From assembly GCA_934658705.1 (NCBI GenBank), contig CAKUHP010000039.1:1-11101 (forward strand): a DNA stretch of 11,101 bases, read 5' to 3'. Source of the stretch: an uncultured Collinsella sp. Its GTDB lineage: Bacteria > Actinomycetota > Coriobacteriia > Coriobacteriales > Coriobacteriaceae. The notes under the pieces were generated by a model that searched no databases, was not told the origin of the DNA, and worked only from the letters and a program-made list of their open reading frames with translations. Every line of letters begins with the position of its first letter. Positions within the stretch are counted from its first letter, which is position 1. The position numbers were made by a program, and so were the translations under genes. This document shows, piece by piece, positions 1-6,512 of the stretch.

Positions 1-55
1 GGCGCGCCTCAATCGTAGCCCGAGACGGGCCCGGGCTGACAATCTCGACTGTAAT

Positions 56-112
56 GGACGTTCTTGTTTGACTAGTCATTTAAGAACGTCCCCAACGACT
101 ACCCAACGACTA
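56..112. repeat. Palindromic element R1 with duplicated right end
   Basis: A perfect 10-bp inverted repeat, GGACGTTCTT at 56-65 and AAGAACGTCC at 82-91, encloses a 16-nt loop that holds the palindrome GACTAGTC (70-77). The right end runs into an exact 11-bp tandem duplication of CCCAACGACTA (91-101 and 102-112). Read on the minus strand, the right end is TTGGGGACGTTCTT, the same head as the elements near 2471 and 6013. It lies just past the stop of the beta-lactamase-like gene, so it could also act as a transcript-end hairpin, but there is no T-run. Its membership in a dispersed repeat family is inferred. Confidence 0.7.
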
Positions 113-123
113 GGTCACATAAC

Positions 124-1140
124 TCAGGAGTGAGCGTGGGCGTAGATGGCGGAGGAGATATCACGCTCGAGAGCTAGGGCCTGTTCGCGCTCGAGGTCTT
201 GGGTGAGGACCGTCAGAACATAGGGGCGCTCGGCGTAGACGATTGCGGCATCGTGCTGAGCATTCGCCAGGCTACCCGTTTTGTGCGCGACTGAAACGTC
301 GCCGGTAACGCCCTCGACAATTCCGCGCATGTCCTCCTGGGCCAGCAGATATCCGCGCGCCCGCTCACACAGCTCGGGTGTCGCGATTGTCCCCGCCGCC
401 AGCCGCTGCAACACGGTCGCAGCATCGCGGGCGCTCGTATAGTTCTCGAGGCCCTGCGCTTGGGCATCGGTGTCCATCATCAAACGAGCGAGCGCGGTCT
501 GAGTCAGCCCCAGTACAGCACACGTCTCGTTTACCGCGTCCATGCCCAGTCTGCCGATAATGAGGTTCGCCGCCACGTTATCGCTCTGAGCGATCATGGC
601 TCGCAGCAGCTCATCCACGCTGTACGACACGCCTGCGCCGCGCGACTGGATTGAACCGCTTCCACCCACGATATCCCGTTGCGTTACCGTTATCTGTTCG
701 TCGAGGGACAGCTCACCCGCCGCCACGGTCTCGAACGCGCAAGCGAGAATGGGAAGCTTGATGATACTTGCCGCCACGCGTTGCGCGTCCGGCGCCACAG
801 CGACTTCGCCATCGAGTGTGGCGAACGTTTGAGGATCGAGCGCCACGGCATAGACCGAGACCGATCCGCCATACGGCTCGATAAGGGCTTCAACATCTTG
901 CTGAAGTTCGGCAATCCAAGAAGTCTGGGAGGTAGCTGACGTTTTTTGAGCGGACGGGTGATTCGCCTTTTGTTTGGCAGGGGCAGCAGAGCCCTCCGCC
1001 TCGTTGGGGCGCGCGGCACAACCGTCGAGACTCGCCACCAAGGCAAGCGCTCCGGTCAACGCACCGGCACAAAACGCTCGACGCGAGCAAACGCGCGCAG
1101 CAAGGGGCGCATCCCCACGCGGGAACTGAGACGCTTCCAT
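124..1140 (-). CDS. Class A beta-lactamase-like serine hydrolase, Tat lipoprotein
   Basis: This 338-residue protein has the class A penicillin-recognising serine hydrolase fold pattern: S-I-I-K at 125-128 (nucleophile and general base), SDN at 186-188 and KTGS at 287-290, with family-like spacing. The N-terminus has a twin-arginine motif SRRAF (19-23), a hydrophobic segment and a lipobox-like LDGC ending at Cys41, so it is probably a Tat-exported lipoprotein with a Pro/Ala/Gln-rich linker (about 42-75). The deacylating Glu of the omega loop (ExxLN in true class A enzymes) is not evident: the equivalent stretch, about 219-235, reads R-L-M-M-D-T-D and then GLENYTSA. It may therefore be a slow hydrolase, a penicillin-binding or peptidase relative rather than a resistance enzyme. 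The start at 1140 is chosen because it directly precedes the signal peptide and has AGGGTGG upstream; the frame stays open to 1401, but that extension has no protein-like features. Confidence 0.85.
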   Translation of the reverse strand: MEASQFPRGDAPLAARVCSRRAFCAGALTGALALVASLDGCAARPNEAEGSAAPAKQKANHPSAQKTSATSQTSWIAELQQDVEALIEPYGGSVSVYAVALDPQTFATLDGEVAVAPDAQRVAASIIKLPILACAFETVAAGELSLDEQITVTQRDIVGGSGSIQSRGAGVSYSVDELLRAMIAQSDNVAANLIIGRLGMDAVNETCAVLGLTQTALARLMMDTDAQAQGLENYTSARDAATVLQRLAAGTIATPELCERARGYLLAQEDMRGIVEGVTGDVSVAHKTGSLANAQHDAAIVYAERPYVLTVLTQDLEREQALALERDISSAIYAHAHS

Positions 1141-1280
1141 GTTGTCGTCACCACCCTTGTCTTGCTCGCCGCAGTACACAGACCCACTCCCCACCATCGC
1201 ATTCCACTGAGCCGTCGATGAACGGTCGCACCGCACGCCCGGTGCGCCCCACTCATTGTGACGTATGCAGCAAGGTTTGC

Positions 1281-1290
1281 GTTGCGCAAC
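1281..1290. promoter_or_regulatory. 10-bp perfect palindrome, possible operator
   Basis: GTTGCGCAAC is a perfect palindrome in the 240-bp intergenic region between the divergent lipoprotein and zinc-ribbon genes. It lies upstream of both starts, about 54 nt before the TATAAT box of the plus-strand gene. An operator role is a guess from position and symmetry only. I see no clear minus-strand promoter in this region. Confidence 0.25.
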
Positions 1291-1343
1291 CATTCTCACG
1301 TAATCAGTTGGTCCGACGCGGCCCAACCGCACCTCAACCACCT

Positions 1344-1349
1344 TATAAT
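1344..1349 (+). promoter_or_regulatory. Consensus -10 box (TATAAT) for the zinc-ribbon gene
   Basis: A perfect TATAAT lies 31 nt before the chosen ATG at 1381, which predicts a short leader. No good TTGACA-like -35 is found 16-18 nt upstream (the bases are GC-rich there), so an activator or another sigma contact may be needed. Confidence 0.5.
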
Positions 1350-1369
1350 CTAGCCAATACATCGAATGG

Positions 1370-1374
1370 AAGGA
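1370..1374 (+). promoter_or_regulatory. Ribosome binding site that sets the start at 1381
   Basis: AAGGA lies 6 nt before the ATG at 1381. The alternative in-frame ATG at 1366 sits immediately before this site and has none of its own, so the downstream start is preferred. Confidence 0.7.
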
Positions 1375-1380
1375 ACCATC

Positions 1381-2418
1381 ATGCCCCGGTTTTGCACCCA
1401 TTGCGGCAAGCTTTTAAAAGATGATGAGCGCTTTTGCACCAGCTGCGGAACGCCGGCCACCGATGATGGCCAGGCCTCTCAGGTGCAAGAGGGCGCACAG
1501 ACAGACGAGCACGCCGCCGCGTCCGATGCCGCTTTCGACGCCGCCGCGACCACGGTTCAGCCCACGCAGCCTGAGGCAGCCCAGCAGGCGGACGTAACCG
1601 TGCAGTCCGCCCATCAGCCCACGCCCGCTCCCCAGCCGGGGGTCGGCGCAACGCAGCAATGGGCAACGCCGGCCAGCACCGCGCCACAGCAGCCCATACC
1701 GACCGCCGCCCCGCAGGCAGGCGTCCCCACTGCTCCCAAAAACAACAATGCGCTGCTCATCGGCATTATCGCCGTACTGGTTGTCGTGATCTTCGCACTC
1801 GTCGTGCTCTTTATGCTCAAGCCGTTTGACAAGGGCGCCGACGATTCCAAGGGCACGACGATCGAAAAGGTCAAGATCGACCACGACGACAATGACGACG
1901 TCTCCGTTAAGGGCGACCCCAACAAGCTTGACGACGATGACGATGACGCCGACGATGACGACACCGCCAGTGAGCAGGATGTCTACGACCAGCTGAGCTC
2001 CTACTACAACAGGCTCTCCGATCTTGACCAGCAGGTCCGCGACTGCGCCACCACGTTCAACACGTATTACCTTAAGGATGACCGTAGCTCGCGCCAGTCG
2101 GCAAGCGATACCGCCGAGGCACTCGAGGATCAGATTAGCGACCTCAAGGACGAGGTCGAGGACCTGGATGTTCCCGTCGACTCGCAGAACTACAGCTCGT
2201 GGAAAGACATCATCACGCTCTACGACGATCTGGAGAATCGCATCGACGTGATTTGCGATGCCTGGGAGATCAGCCTTGAGTACTCCAGCCCCGCCAACCA
2301 CAAGGACGAGATCGTGGCGCCGCTGGCGCGCGACAACGTGGCAGGCACCAACGACAACAAGTACCGCCTGGACTTTGAGGACCGCTACCCCGGCGCCGCA
2401 CCCGTCGAGGTGAAGTAG
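1381..2418 (+). CDS. Membrane-anchored zinc-ribbon protein with Asp-rich linker
   Basis: This 345-residue protein has four visible parts. An N-terminal zinc ribbon (C5-x2-C8 and C19-x2-C22, with the CTHCGK and CTSCGT knuckles typical of zinc_ribbon_2 domains) is followed by a low-complexity Ala/Gln/Pro-rich stretch (about 30-120). A single membrane segment follows at about 124-147. The remaining 200 residues are very acidic, with an almost pure Asp run at 184-194. The last part (about 198-300) looks helical and possibly coiled coil, with heptad-like Leu/Val spacing. By the positive-inside rule (Lys147 aside) the zinc ribbon is most likely cytoplasmic and the acidic part outside. Proteins with a zinc ribbon plus one membrane helix are common in Gram-positive bacteria and mostly lack an assigned function. 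No function is claimed. The Asp-rich stretch could bind divalent cations. The neighbouring lipoprotein gene is divergent, so they may share control. Confidence 0.85.
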   Translation: MPRFCTHCGKLLKDDERFCTSCGTPATDDGQASQVQEGAQTDEHAAASDAAFDAAATTVQPTQPEAAQQADVTVQSAHQPTPAPQPGVGATQQWATPASTAPQQPIPTAAPQAGVPTAPKNNNALLIGIIAVLVVVIFALVVLFMLKPFDKGADDSKGTTIEKVKIDHDDNDDVSVKGDPNKLDDDDDDADDDDTASEQDVYDQLSSYYNRLSDLDQQVRDCATTFNTYYLKDDRSSRQSASDTAEALEDQISDLKDEVEDLDVPVDSQNYSSWKDIITLYDDLENRIDVICDAWEISLEYSSPANHKDEIVAPLARDNVAGTNDNKYRLDFEDRYPGAAPVEVK

Positions 2419-2426
2419 TCGCCTGC

Positions 2427-2577
2427 GACGTTCTTAAACGCCTAGTTGAGGGTGGTCGAGGGTAGCTAATTTGGGACGGGGCTCTTTTAGCTGCCCCGCC
2501 TGCGAGGTAGCTAAAAGAGCCCCGTCCCAAATTAGCTACCCTGCGGGATTCGAAATGCGGCAGGAAAGGAACGTCCC
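2427..2577. repeat. Composite nested palindromic element R2
   Basis: The core is a 34-bp perfect inverted repeat (2459-2492 and 2509-2542) with a 16-nt loop. Each arm contains AATTTGGGACGGGGCTCTT or its complement, and GGTAGCTAA occurs at the start of the left arm (2461) and again at the start of the right arm (2507). Outside the core lie GACGTTCTT (2427-2435) and AAGGAACGTCCC (2566-2577), an imperfect inverted pair that matches the stem of the element at 56-91. It looks like one palindrome inserted into, or bounded by, another. It lies between the convergent zinc-ribbon and topoisomerase genes, where a hairpin would do least harm. No transposase gene is present. Confidence 0.8.
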
Positions 2578-2587
2578 TAACTGCCAG

Positions 2588-2625
2588 AAAAAACGAGCGA
2601 GGATCTTGGGGGCCTCGCTCGTTTT
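2588..2625 (-). terminator. Strong intrinsic terminator of the topoisomerase operon
   Basis: A 13-bp perfect stem (AAAACGAGCGAGG at 2590-2602 with its complement at 2613-2625) encloses a 10-nt loop. On the minus strand it is followed by a run of six T residues (2593-2588). It begins about 28 nt past the topoisomerase stop. The plus-strand side is also T-rich (TTTTCGTTTT), so it may stop the convergent zinc-ribbon transcript too. Confidence 0.9.
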
Positions 2626-2653
2626 CGTTTTGGGTGATGTTTCGACGGTGCGG

Positions 2654-5248
2654 TTACTTGTCGGCAGCGGTCTTTTTGGCCGTCGTCTTCTTCGCGGTCG
2701 CCTTCTTGGTCGTGGCTTTCTTGGCGGACGTGGCTTTCTTTGCAGCCGTCGTCTTCTTCGCCGTGCTCGCCTTTGCCGTGGTCTTGCGGCCACGGGCGGG
2801 CTTCTTCTCCTTGGTCGGACAGTCCATGTTGACGCAGATGCGCCACGGGCCGCGGGCCGTGTTGACCACCACGATGGGAGCACCGCACTCGGGGCAGGTC
2901 TCGCCTGTCGCCTCGAGCTTGCCGCGTGCCGGCAACGGATAGCTCACGCCACAGTCGTCGTAGTTGGTGCAGCGGATAAAGCGCTTGCCACTCTTTTCGC
3001 TCTTATGCGCGATCAGGTCGCCATGGCGTCCGGCCTCGGCGCACACCTTGCACTCGCCCACCTTAAGGTCGGGCTCGTAGTTGGTGGGACACGTGGGGTT
3101 CACGCAAATCTCGAAGGCCTTCTGGCGGAACGGCTGGCACTTGATGCGCGGCGCACCGCACTCAGGGCACACCGCCGCCTCGCCCTCGAGTGGGCTCACC
3201 TTGACGCCGCTCGGCACCGGATAGGTCACATCGCAGTCGGGCCAGCCCATGCAGCCGATAAAGCTGCCGCGGGTCTTGGCGCTCGTCTTCATGACCAGGT
3301 CCTTGCCGCACTTGGGGCAGGCGCCCACGCGCGCATCGGCCGTGACGGCGTCACTGATAGCGTCGCCCAGCTCCTGTGTGTGCTTGAGCAGCTCGTCGAG
3401 CACGCCGGCAAGCAGCGCACGCGAGTGCGTCACGACATGCTCTTCGGTGTCCTCGCCACGCTCGACGCGCGTCATATCGCCGTCGAGCTCGCTCGTCATA
3501 TCGGGGCTCGTGATGCGCGGGGCAAACTGCGTCAGCGCGTCGATGATGGCGATACCCAGCTGGCTCGGCTCCACGGGATCGTTTTTGAGGTAGCGCACGG
3601 CATACAGGCGCTCGATGATGCTCGCGCGTGTGGACTTGGTGCCCAGGCCACGCTTCTCCATCTCCTGCACGAGTTTGCCCTGGCTATAGCGCGCGGGCGG
3701 CTCGGTCTGCTTGGCCTCGAGCTTAATGTCGAACACATCGACCGTATCGCCCTGCTCCAGCGGCGGCATCTGCTCGTCGCGCTTAAGGCCGTACGGGTAA
3801 GCCTCGCGGAAGCCCGGGGTCACGAGCACGTCGCCCGATGCCACGAACGGCTCGCCGTTGACGTCGAGCTCGAGCTTGGTGTTCTCGATGGTCGCGGGAC
3901 CCATAAGCGTCGCCAGAAAGCGGCGGGCGATGAGGTCGTAGAGCTTGCGCTGGCCACCGTCGAGCGTGGACGGATCGCCCTCGCCTGTGGGATAGATCGG
4001 CGGGTGGTCGGTGGTCTCGACCTTGCCGCGCGTGGGCTTCATGGGACCGGCGAGCACCTTTTTGCACACGGGTGCGAGCGCCGGGTTGATCTTTGCCAGA
4101 TCGCTCACCACGGCGCCCAGATCGAGCGTCGCGGGGTACACGGTGTTGTCGACACGCGGGTAGCTGATGAGACCCGCCATGTAGAGGGACTCGGCGATGC
4201 GCATCGTACGCGCAGGCGAGATACCCTCGGCAGCGGCGGCAGCCTGCAGCGAGGTCGTCGCGAACGGCGTGGGCGGCTGCTGCTTGCGCGAGCGCTTGGT
4301 CACCGCAGCGACGGTTGCCGTCTTGACACCGTCAACGTGGCCATACGCCGTCTCGGCGGCATCTTTGTCGGTAAAGCGCGCCGTCTTGTGCGCGATCTTA
4401 AAGCGATCGTCCTCGGCGGCACCCTGCGCGGCGCCCATGCCGCGAATCTGCCAGTAGTCCTCGGGCACAAAGGCCATACGCTCGCGCTCGCGCTCGACCA
4501 CCAGGGCAAGCGTCGGCGTCTGCACGCGACCGGCAGAGCGCACGTTGCCAAAACCGCCGAACTTAGCGAGCGTCAGGTAGCGCGTGAGCACCGCACCCCA
4601 GATGAGGTCGATGTGCTGGCGGCTCTCGCCGGCGTCGGCCAGGTTCTGGTCGAGCGAGACGAGGTTATCGAAGGCCTGCGTGATCTCGGCCTTGGTAAAC
4701 GAAGAATACTGGGCACGGGCAACCGGCAGGTCCGGCGCAACCTCGCGCACCTTGTTGAGGGCGTCCGAACCGATCAGCTCGCCCTCGCGATCGAAGTCCG
4801 TGGCGATAATGACGCTGTCGGATTTCTTTGCCAGGTTCTTGAGCGAGCGAATGAGTTCTTTCTCGGCCGGCAGCTTAATGACGGGCGCCCAGGTGAGGTA
4901 AGGCAGGCTCTCGAGCTTCCAACCCTTGATGGAGATACCGTCGGCAAGGAACGGCTTGCGCTTGGTGTCGTAGGGCGGGCGGGCCAGGCCATCGGGCATG
5001 TCGGCCGGCAGCATCTCGCCGTCCTCGGTCACCGAATACCAACCCAGCTTTTTATCGAACAGCACGCTGTCGCAAAAATCGGGCGCCAGGATGTGACCGG
5101 CAAGACCGATGGTCACACACTCCTCGCCCTTCCACTCAAAACGGTAGATAGCGGTGTTGTACACCTTGTCCTTTTTAGGCTTGCCCGTGGACAGACGCTC
5201 GGCGATCTGACGCGCGGCGTCGTTTTTCTCGGCGATGATGAGCTTCAA
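2654..5248 (-). CDS. topA: Type IA DNA topoisomerase, archaeal TopA-like, with zinc fingers and a basic tail
   Basis: This 864-residue enzyme cuts and passes single DNA strands through a covalent tyrosine link. A Toprim domain starts at the N-terminus (KLIIAEKND; catalytic Glu7) and includes D151-F-D153-R-E155. Other hallmarks are SAGRVQTPTL (238-247), the active-site segment ISYPRVDN (361-368, Tyr363), DHPPIYPT (414-421) and GLGTKSTRASIIERL (534-548). The N-terminus and the SYPRVDNTVYP active site resemble the archaeal-type topoisomerase I/III branch more than the usual bacterial TopA (VESPAKA; TYMRTDS), so topA is a tentative symbol. Four zinc-finger repeats follow, with Cys pairs at 644/647, 694/697, 733/736 and 785/788, each with a second Cys pair. 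The tail (about 813-864) is Lys/Ala/Thr-rich and histone H1-like, as in actinobacterial TopA. The start is TTG at 5248, with AGGAG 6 nt upstream. It lies 54 nt after hypB and ends at an intrinsic terminator. Confidence 0.95.
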   Translation of the reverse strand: MKLIIAEKNDAARQIAERLSTGKPKKDKVYNTAIYRFEWKGEECVTIGLAGHILAPDFCDSVLFDKKLGWYSVTEDGEMLPADMPDGLARPPYDTKRKPFLADGISIKGWKLESLPYLTWAPVIKLPAEKELIRSLKNLAKKSDSVIIATDFDREGELIGSDALNKVREVAPDLPVARAQYSSFTKAEITQAFDNLVSLDQNLADAGESRQHIDLIWGAVLTRYLTLAKFGGFGNVRSAGRVQTPTLALVVERERERMAFVPEDYWQIRGMGAAQGAAEDDRFKIAHKTARFTDKDAAETAYGHVDGVKTATVAAVTKRSRKQQPPTPFATTSLQAAAAAEGISPARTMRIAESLYMAGLISYPRVDNTVYPATLDLGAVVSDLAKINPALAPVCKKVLAGPMKPTRGKVETTDHPPIYPTGEGDPSTLDGGQRKLYDLIARRFLATLMGPATIENTKLELDVNGEPFVASGDVLVTPGFREAYPYGLKRDEQMPPLEQGDTVDVFDIKLEAKQTEPPARYSQGKLVQEMEKRGLGTKSTRASIIERLYAVRYLKNDPVEPSQLGIAIIDALTQFAPRITSPDMTSELDGDMTRVERGEDTEEHVVTHSRALLAGVLDELLKHTQELGDAISDAVTADARVGACPKCGKDLVMKTSAKTRGSFIGCMGWPDCDVTYPVPSGVKVSPLEGEAAVCPECGAPRIKCQPFRQKAFEICVNPTCPTNYEPDLKVGECKVCAEAGRHGDLIAHKSEKSGKRFIRCTNYDDCGVSYPLPARGKLEATGETCPECGAPIVVVNTARGPWRICVNMDCPTKEKKPARGRKTTAKASTAKKTTAAKKATSAKKATTKKATAKKTTAKKTAADK

Positions 5249-5254
5249 AAGAGG

Positions 5255-5259
5255 CTCCT
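5255..5259 (-). promoter_or_regulatory. Ribosome binding site supporting the TTG start of the topoisomerase
   Basis: On the minus strand AGGAG stands 6 nt before TTG (5248-5246). The codons that follow give KLIIAEKND, the expected first strand of the Toprim domain, so the rare TTG start is well supported. Confidence 0.8.
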
Positions 5260-5302
5260 ATCTCGTATCTCTGCGGCTACGCCCGCCCGTATGGCGGCCG
5301 AC

Positions 5303-5986
5303 TTACGCCCTTGCTTGCTCAATCTGCCCGATGAGCCAATCGCACCAGGCATCCATGCCCTCGCCCTTGCGCGCGCTCACGGCAAACCGCGGCGCCTGCG
5401 GATTGAGGTCATCGAGTGTTTTAGTATACCTATCCATGTCAAAATCGAAAGCCGGGGCCACGTCGACCTTGTTGAGCAACTGTGCGCCGGCGTGCTGGAA
5501 GATACCCGGGTACTTGATGGGCTTGTCGTCGCCCTCGGGCACCGAAAGGATCATGATGGACAGGTTTTCACCCAGGTCAAAGTCGACCGGGCAAACCAGG
5601 TTGCCCACGTTTTCGATAAAGATGACATCGATATTTTCCAGGCCCACAGCCTGGTCGAAGGCATCGACGGCCTCCATGATCATGTTGCCCTCGAGATGGC
5701 ACAGGCCGCCCGTGTTGATCTGGATGGCGGGCATGCCGGCTTCCTTCATAGTGATGGCGTCGACATCCGAGGCAATATCGCCTTCGATGACGGCGCAACG
5801 TAAGCCCGCCTTGTCGCGCAGGCGCTCGTTGGTGCCCAGAATCGTGGTGGTCTTGCCCGAGCCGGGGCTCGATAGCACGTTGATCACGTAGGTGTTTGTC
5901 TCTGCAAATCGCTGACGCAGCTGATCTGCCAGGCGCTCATTGCGCGACAGGATCGGCGACGCGATATCAATCGTTTTCTCAGCCAT
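5303..5986 (-). CDS. hypB: Hydrogenase nickel incorporation GTPase HypB
   Basis: HypB (227 residues) is the SIMIBI-class GTPase that works with HypA to load nickel into [NiFe] hydrogenase precursors, and in some bacteria into urease. Visible motifs are the P-loop SSPGSGKTT (39-47), EGDIASDVD (68-76), the GTPase-domain metal site NTGGLCHLEG (Cys96, His97) with Cys132 in GNLVCPVDFDLGE, and the guanine-specificity motif NKVD (172-175). The N-terminal CxxCGC or His-rich nickel-storage segment of some HypB proteins is absent, so this is the minimal form. The start at 5986 is preferred because GAGGAG (6000-5995) lies 8 nt upstream; the in-frame GTG at 5995 overlaps that site. hypA is upstream on the same strand, separated by a palindromic element, and the topoisomerase gene follows 54 nt later. 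Confidence 0.96.
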   Translation of the reverse strand: MAEKTIDIASPILSRNERLADQLRQRFAETNTYVINVLSSPGSGKTTTILGTNERLRDKAGLRCAVIEGDIASDVDAITMKEAGMPAIQINTGGLCHLEGNMIMEAVDAFDQAVGLENIDVIFIENVGNLVCPVDFDLGENLSIMILSVPEGDDKPIKYPGIFQHAGAQLLNKVDVAPAFDFDMDRYTKTLDDLNPQAPRFAVSARKGEGMDAWCDWLIGQIEQARA

Positions 5987-5994
5987 ATTCGGCA

Positions 5995-6000
5995 CTCCTC
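5995..6000 (-). promoter_or_regulatory. Ribosome binding site that sets the hypB start
   Basis: GAGGAG on the minus strand is 8 nt from the ATG at 5986. The in-frame GTG three codons upstream shares bases with this site and cannot use it. Confidence 0.75.
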
Positions 6001-6012
6001 ACTTCTGCCACT

Positions 6013-6136
6013 TGGGGACGGGGTAGAAATGGTAGATTTCGTCGTTGACATTTGTCATTTTGCCTGCTTGCACACGTTGAAACGGAATGTCAGGCCGCAC
6101 GGCGTATCTATTTCTACCATTTATACCCCGTCCCCA
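6013..6136. repeat. Palindromic element R3 between hypA and hypB
   Basis: The terminal arms are 24-bp inverted repeats with one mismatch (6013-6036 and 6113-6136), each beginning TGGGGACGGGGTA with the body AAATGGTAGA. Inside are further inverted pairs: TGACATT (6046-6052) with AATGTCA (6086-6092), and TGACA/TGTCA around 6046-6057. The element fills most of the 163-bp gap between hypA and hypB, so it would be transcribed and could fold into a long stem in the mRNA. It shares the TTGGGGACGG head with the element near 2471. No coding capacity is apparent. Confidence 0.75.
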
Positions 6137-6149
6137 GATGGCTGATGGG

Positions 6150-6506
6150 TTAATCGTCGGGGGTCTCGATCTCGATGCTTGCGATGTCGAGCTCGCGGCC
6201 GTGCAGCAGGCGCACGTTGGCGCCGCCGCACTGGGGGCAGCGGCAATGGAAGCGGTCGTGATCGAAGACCTCACCGCAGTCCAGGCACTCGCTTTGCGGA
6301 TGGACCTCCTCCACGGCAAGCTCGCAGCCCTGCGTAAGCGGGTCCTCGTCGCGAAATGTCTCCCACGCAAAGTCGAGCGCCTCGCGCACGACCTCGGTCA
6401 TATCCCCGATACGCAGCGTTACCAAAACGGCGCGCGAGGCCCCCGCCCCACGCGCCGCGCGAATCACTGTATCGAGTATGCCGTTGACAATGCCAACCTC
6501 GTGCAT
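6150..6506 (-). CDS. hypA: Hydrogenase maturation nickel metallochaperone HypA
   Basis: HypA (118 residues, normal family length) binds nickel through its N-terminal Met-His-Glu (MHEVGIV) and hands it to the hydrogenase large subunit together with HypB. The structural zinc site is seen as C74-x2-C77 and C90-x2-C93, in the context SECLDCGEVF and CRCPQCGG; Cys88 is an extra cysteine. The start at 6506 is fixed by the essential MHE terminus and by GAGGAG, which overlaps the last codons of tatC 9 nt upstream. Only 6 nt separate the tatC stop from this ATG, so translational coupling with tatC is likely. hypB follows after a 163-bp gap that holds a palindromic repeat. No hydrogenase or other hyp genes (C, D, E, F) are in the window. 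Confidence 0.96.
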   Translation of the reverse strand: MHEVGIVNGILDTVIRAARGAGASRAVLVTLRIGDMTEVVREALDFAWETFRDEDPLTQGCELAVEEVHPQSECLDCGEVFDHDRFHCRCPQCGGANVRLLHGRELDIASIEIETPDD

Positions 6507-6512
6507 ACCGAT

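Noticed and set aside
1..55. GC-rich inverted repeat (AGCCCG ... CGGGCT, about 17-36) near the left edge
   Set aside because: The short stem has no T tract and is expected by chance in GC-rich DNA, so it was not called a terminator.
1141..1401. An 87-residue N-terminal extension of the beta-lactamase-like protein
   Set aside because: It would bury the Tat/lipoprotein signal inside the protein and overlap the divergent promoter, and the sequence has no domain features.
1414..2301. A 295-codon minus-strand frame over the zinc-ribbon gene
   Set aside because: The Val/Gly-rich translation mirrors the Asp codons of the real gene. The plus-strand gene has a TATAAT, a ribosome binding site and a zinc ribbon.
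2459..2542. Reading the long R2 hairpin as a small-RNA or CRISPR-like repeat
   Set aside because: It is a single palindrome without regularly spaced repeats, spacers or cas genes. A dispersed repeat is the simpler reading.
2471..5803. A 1110-codon open frame on the plus strand across the topoisomerase and hypB genes
   Set aside because: It is antisense to two clearly identified genes, and its apparent start lies in the R2 palindrome without a ribosome binding site. The Leu/Arg/Ala/His-rich translation is typical of the reverse complement of GC-rich coding sequence.
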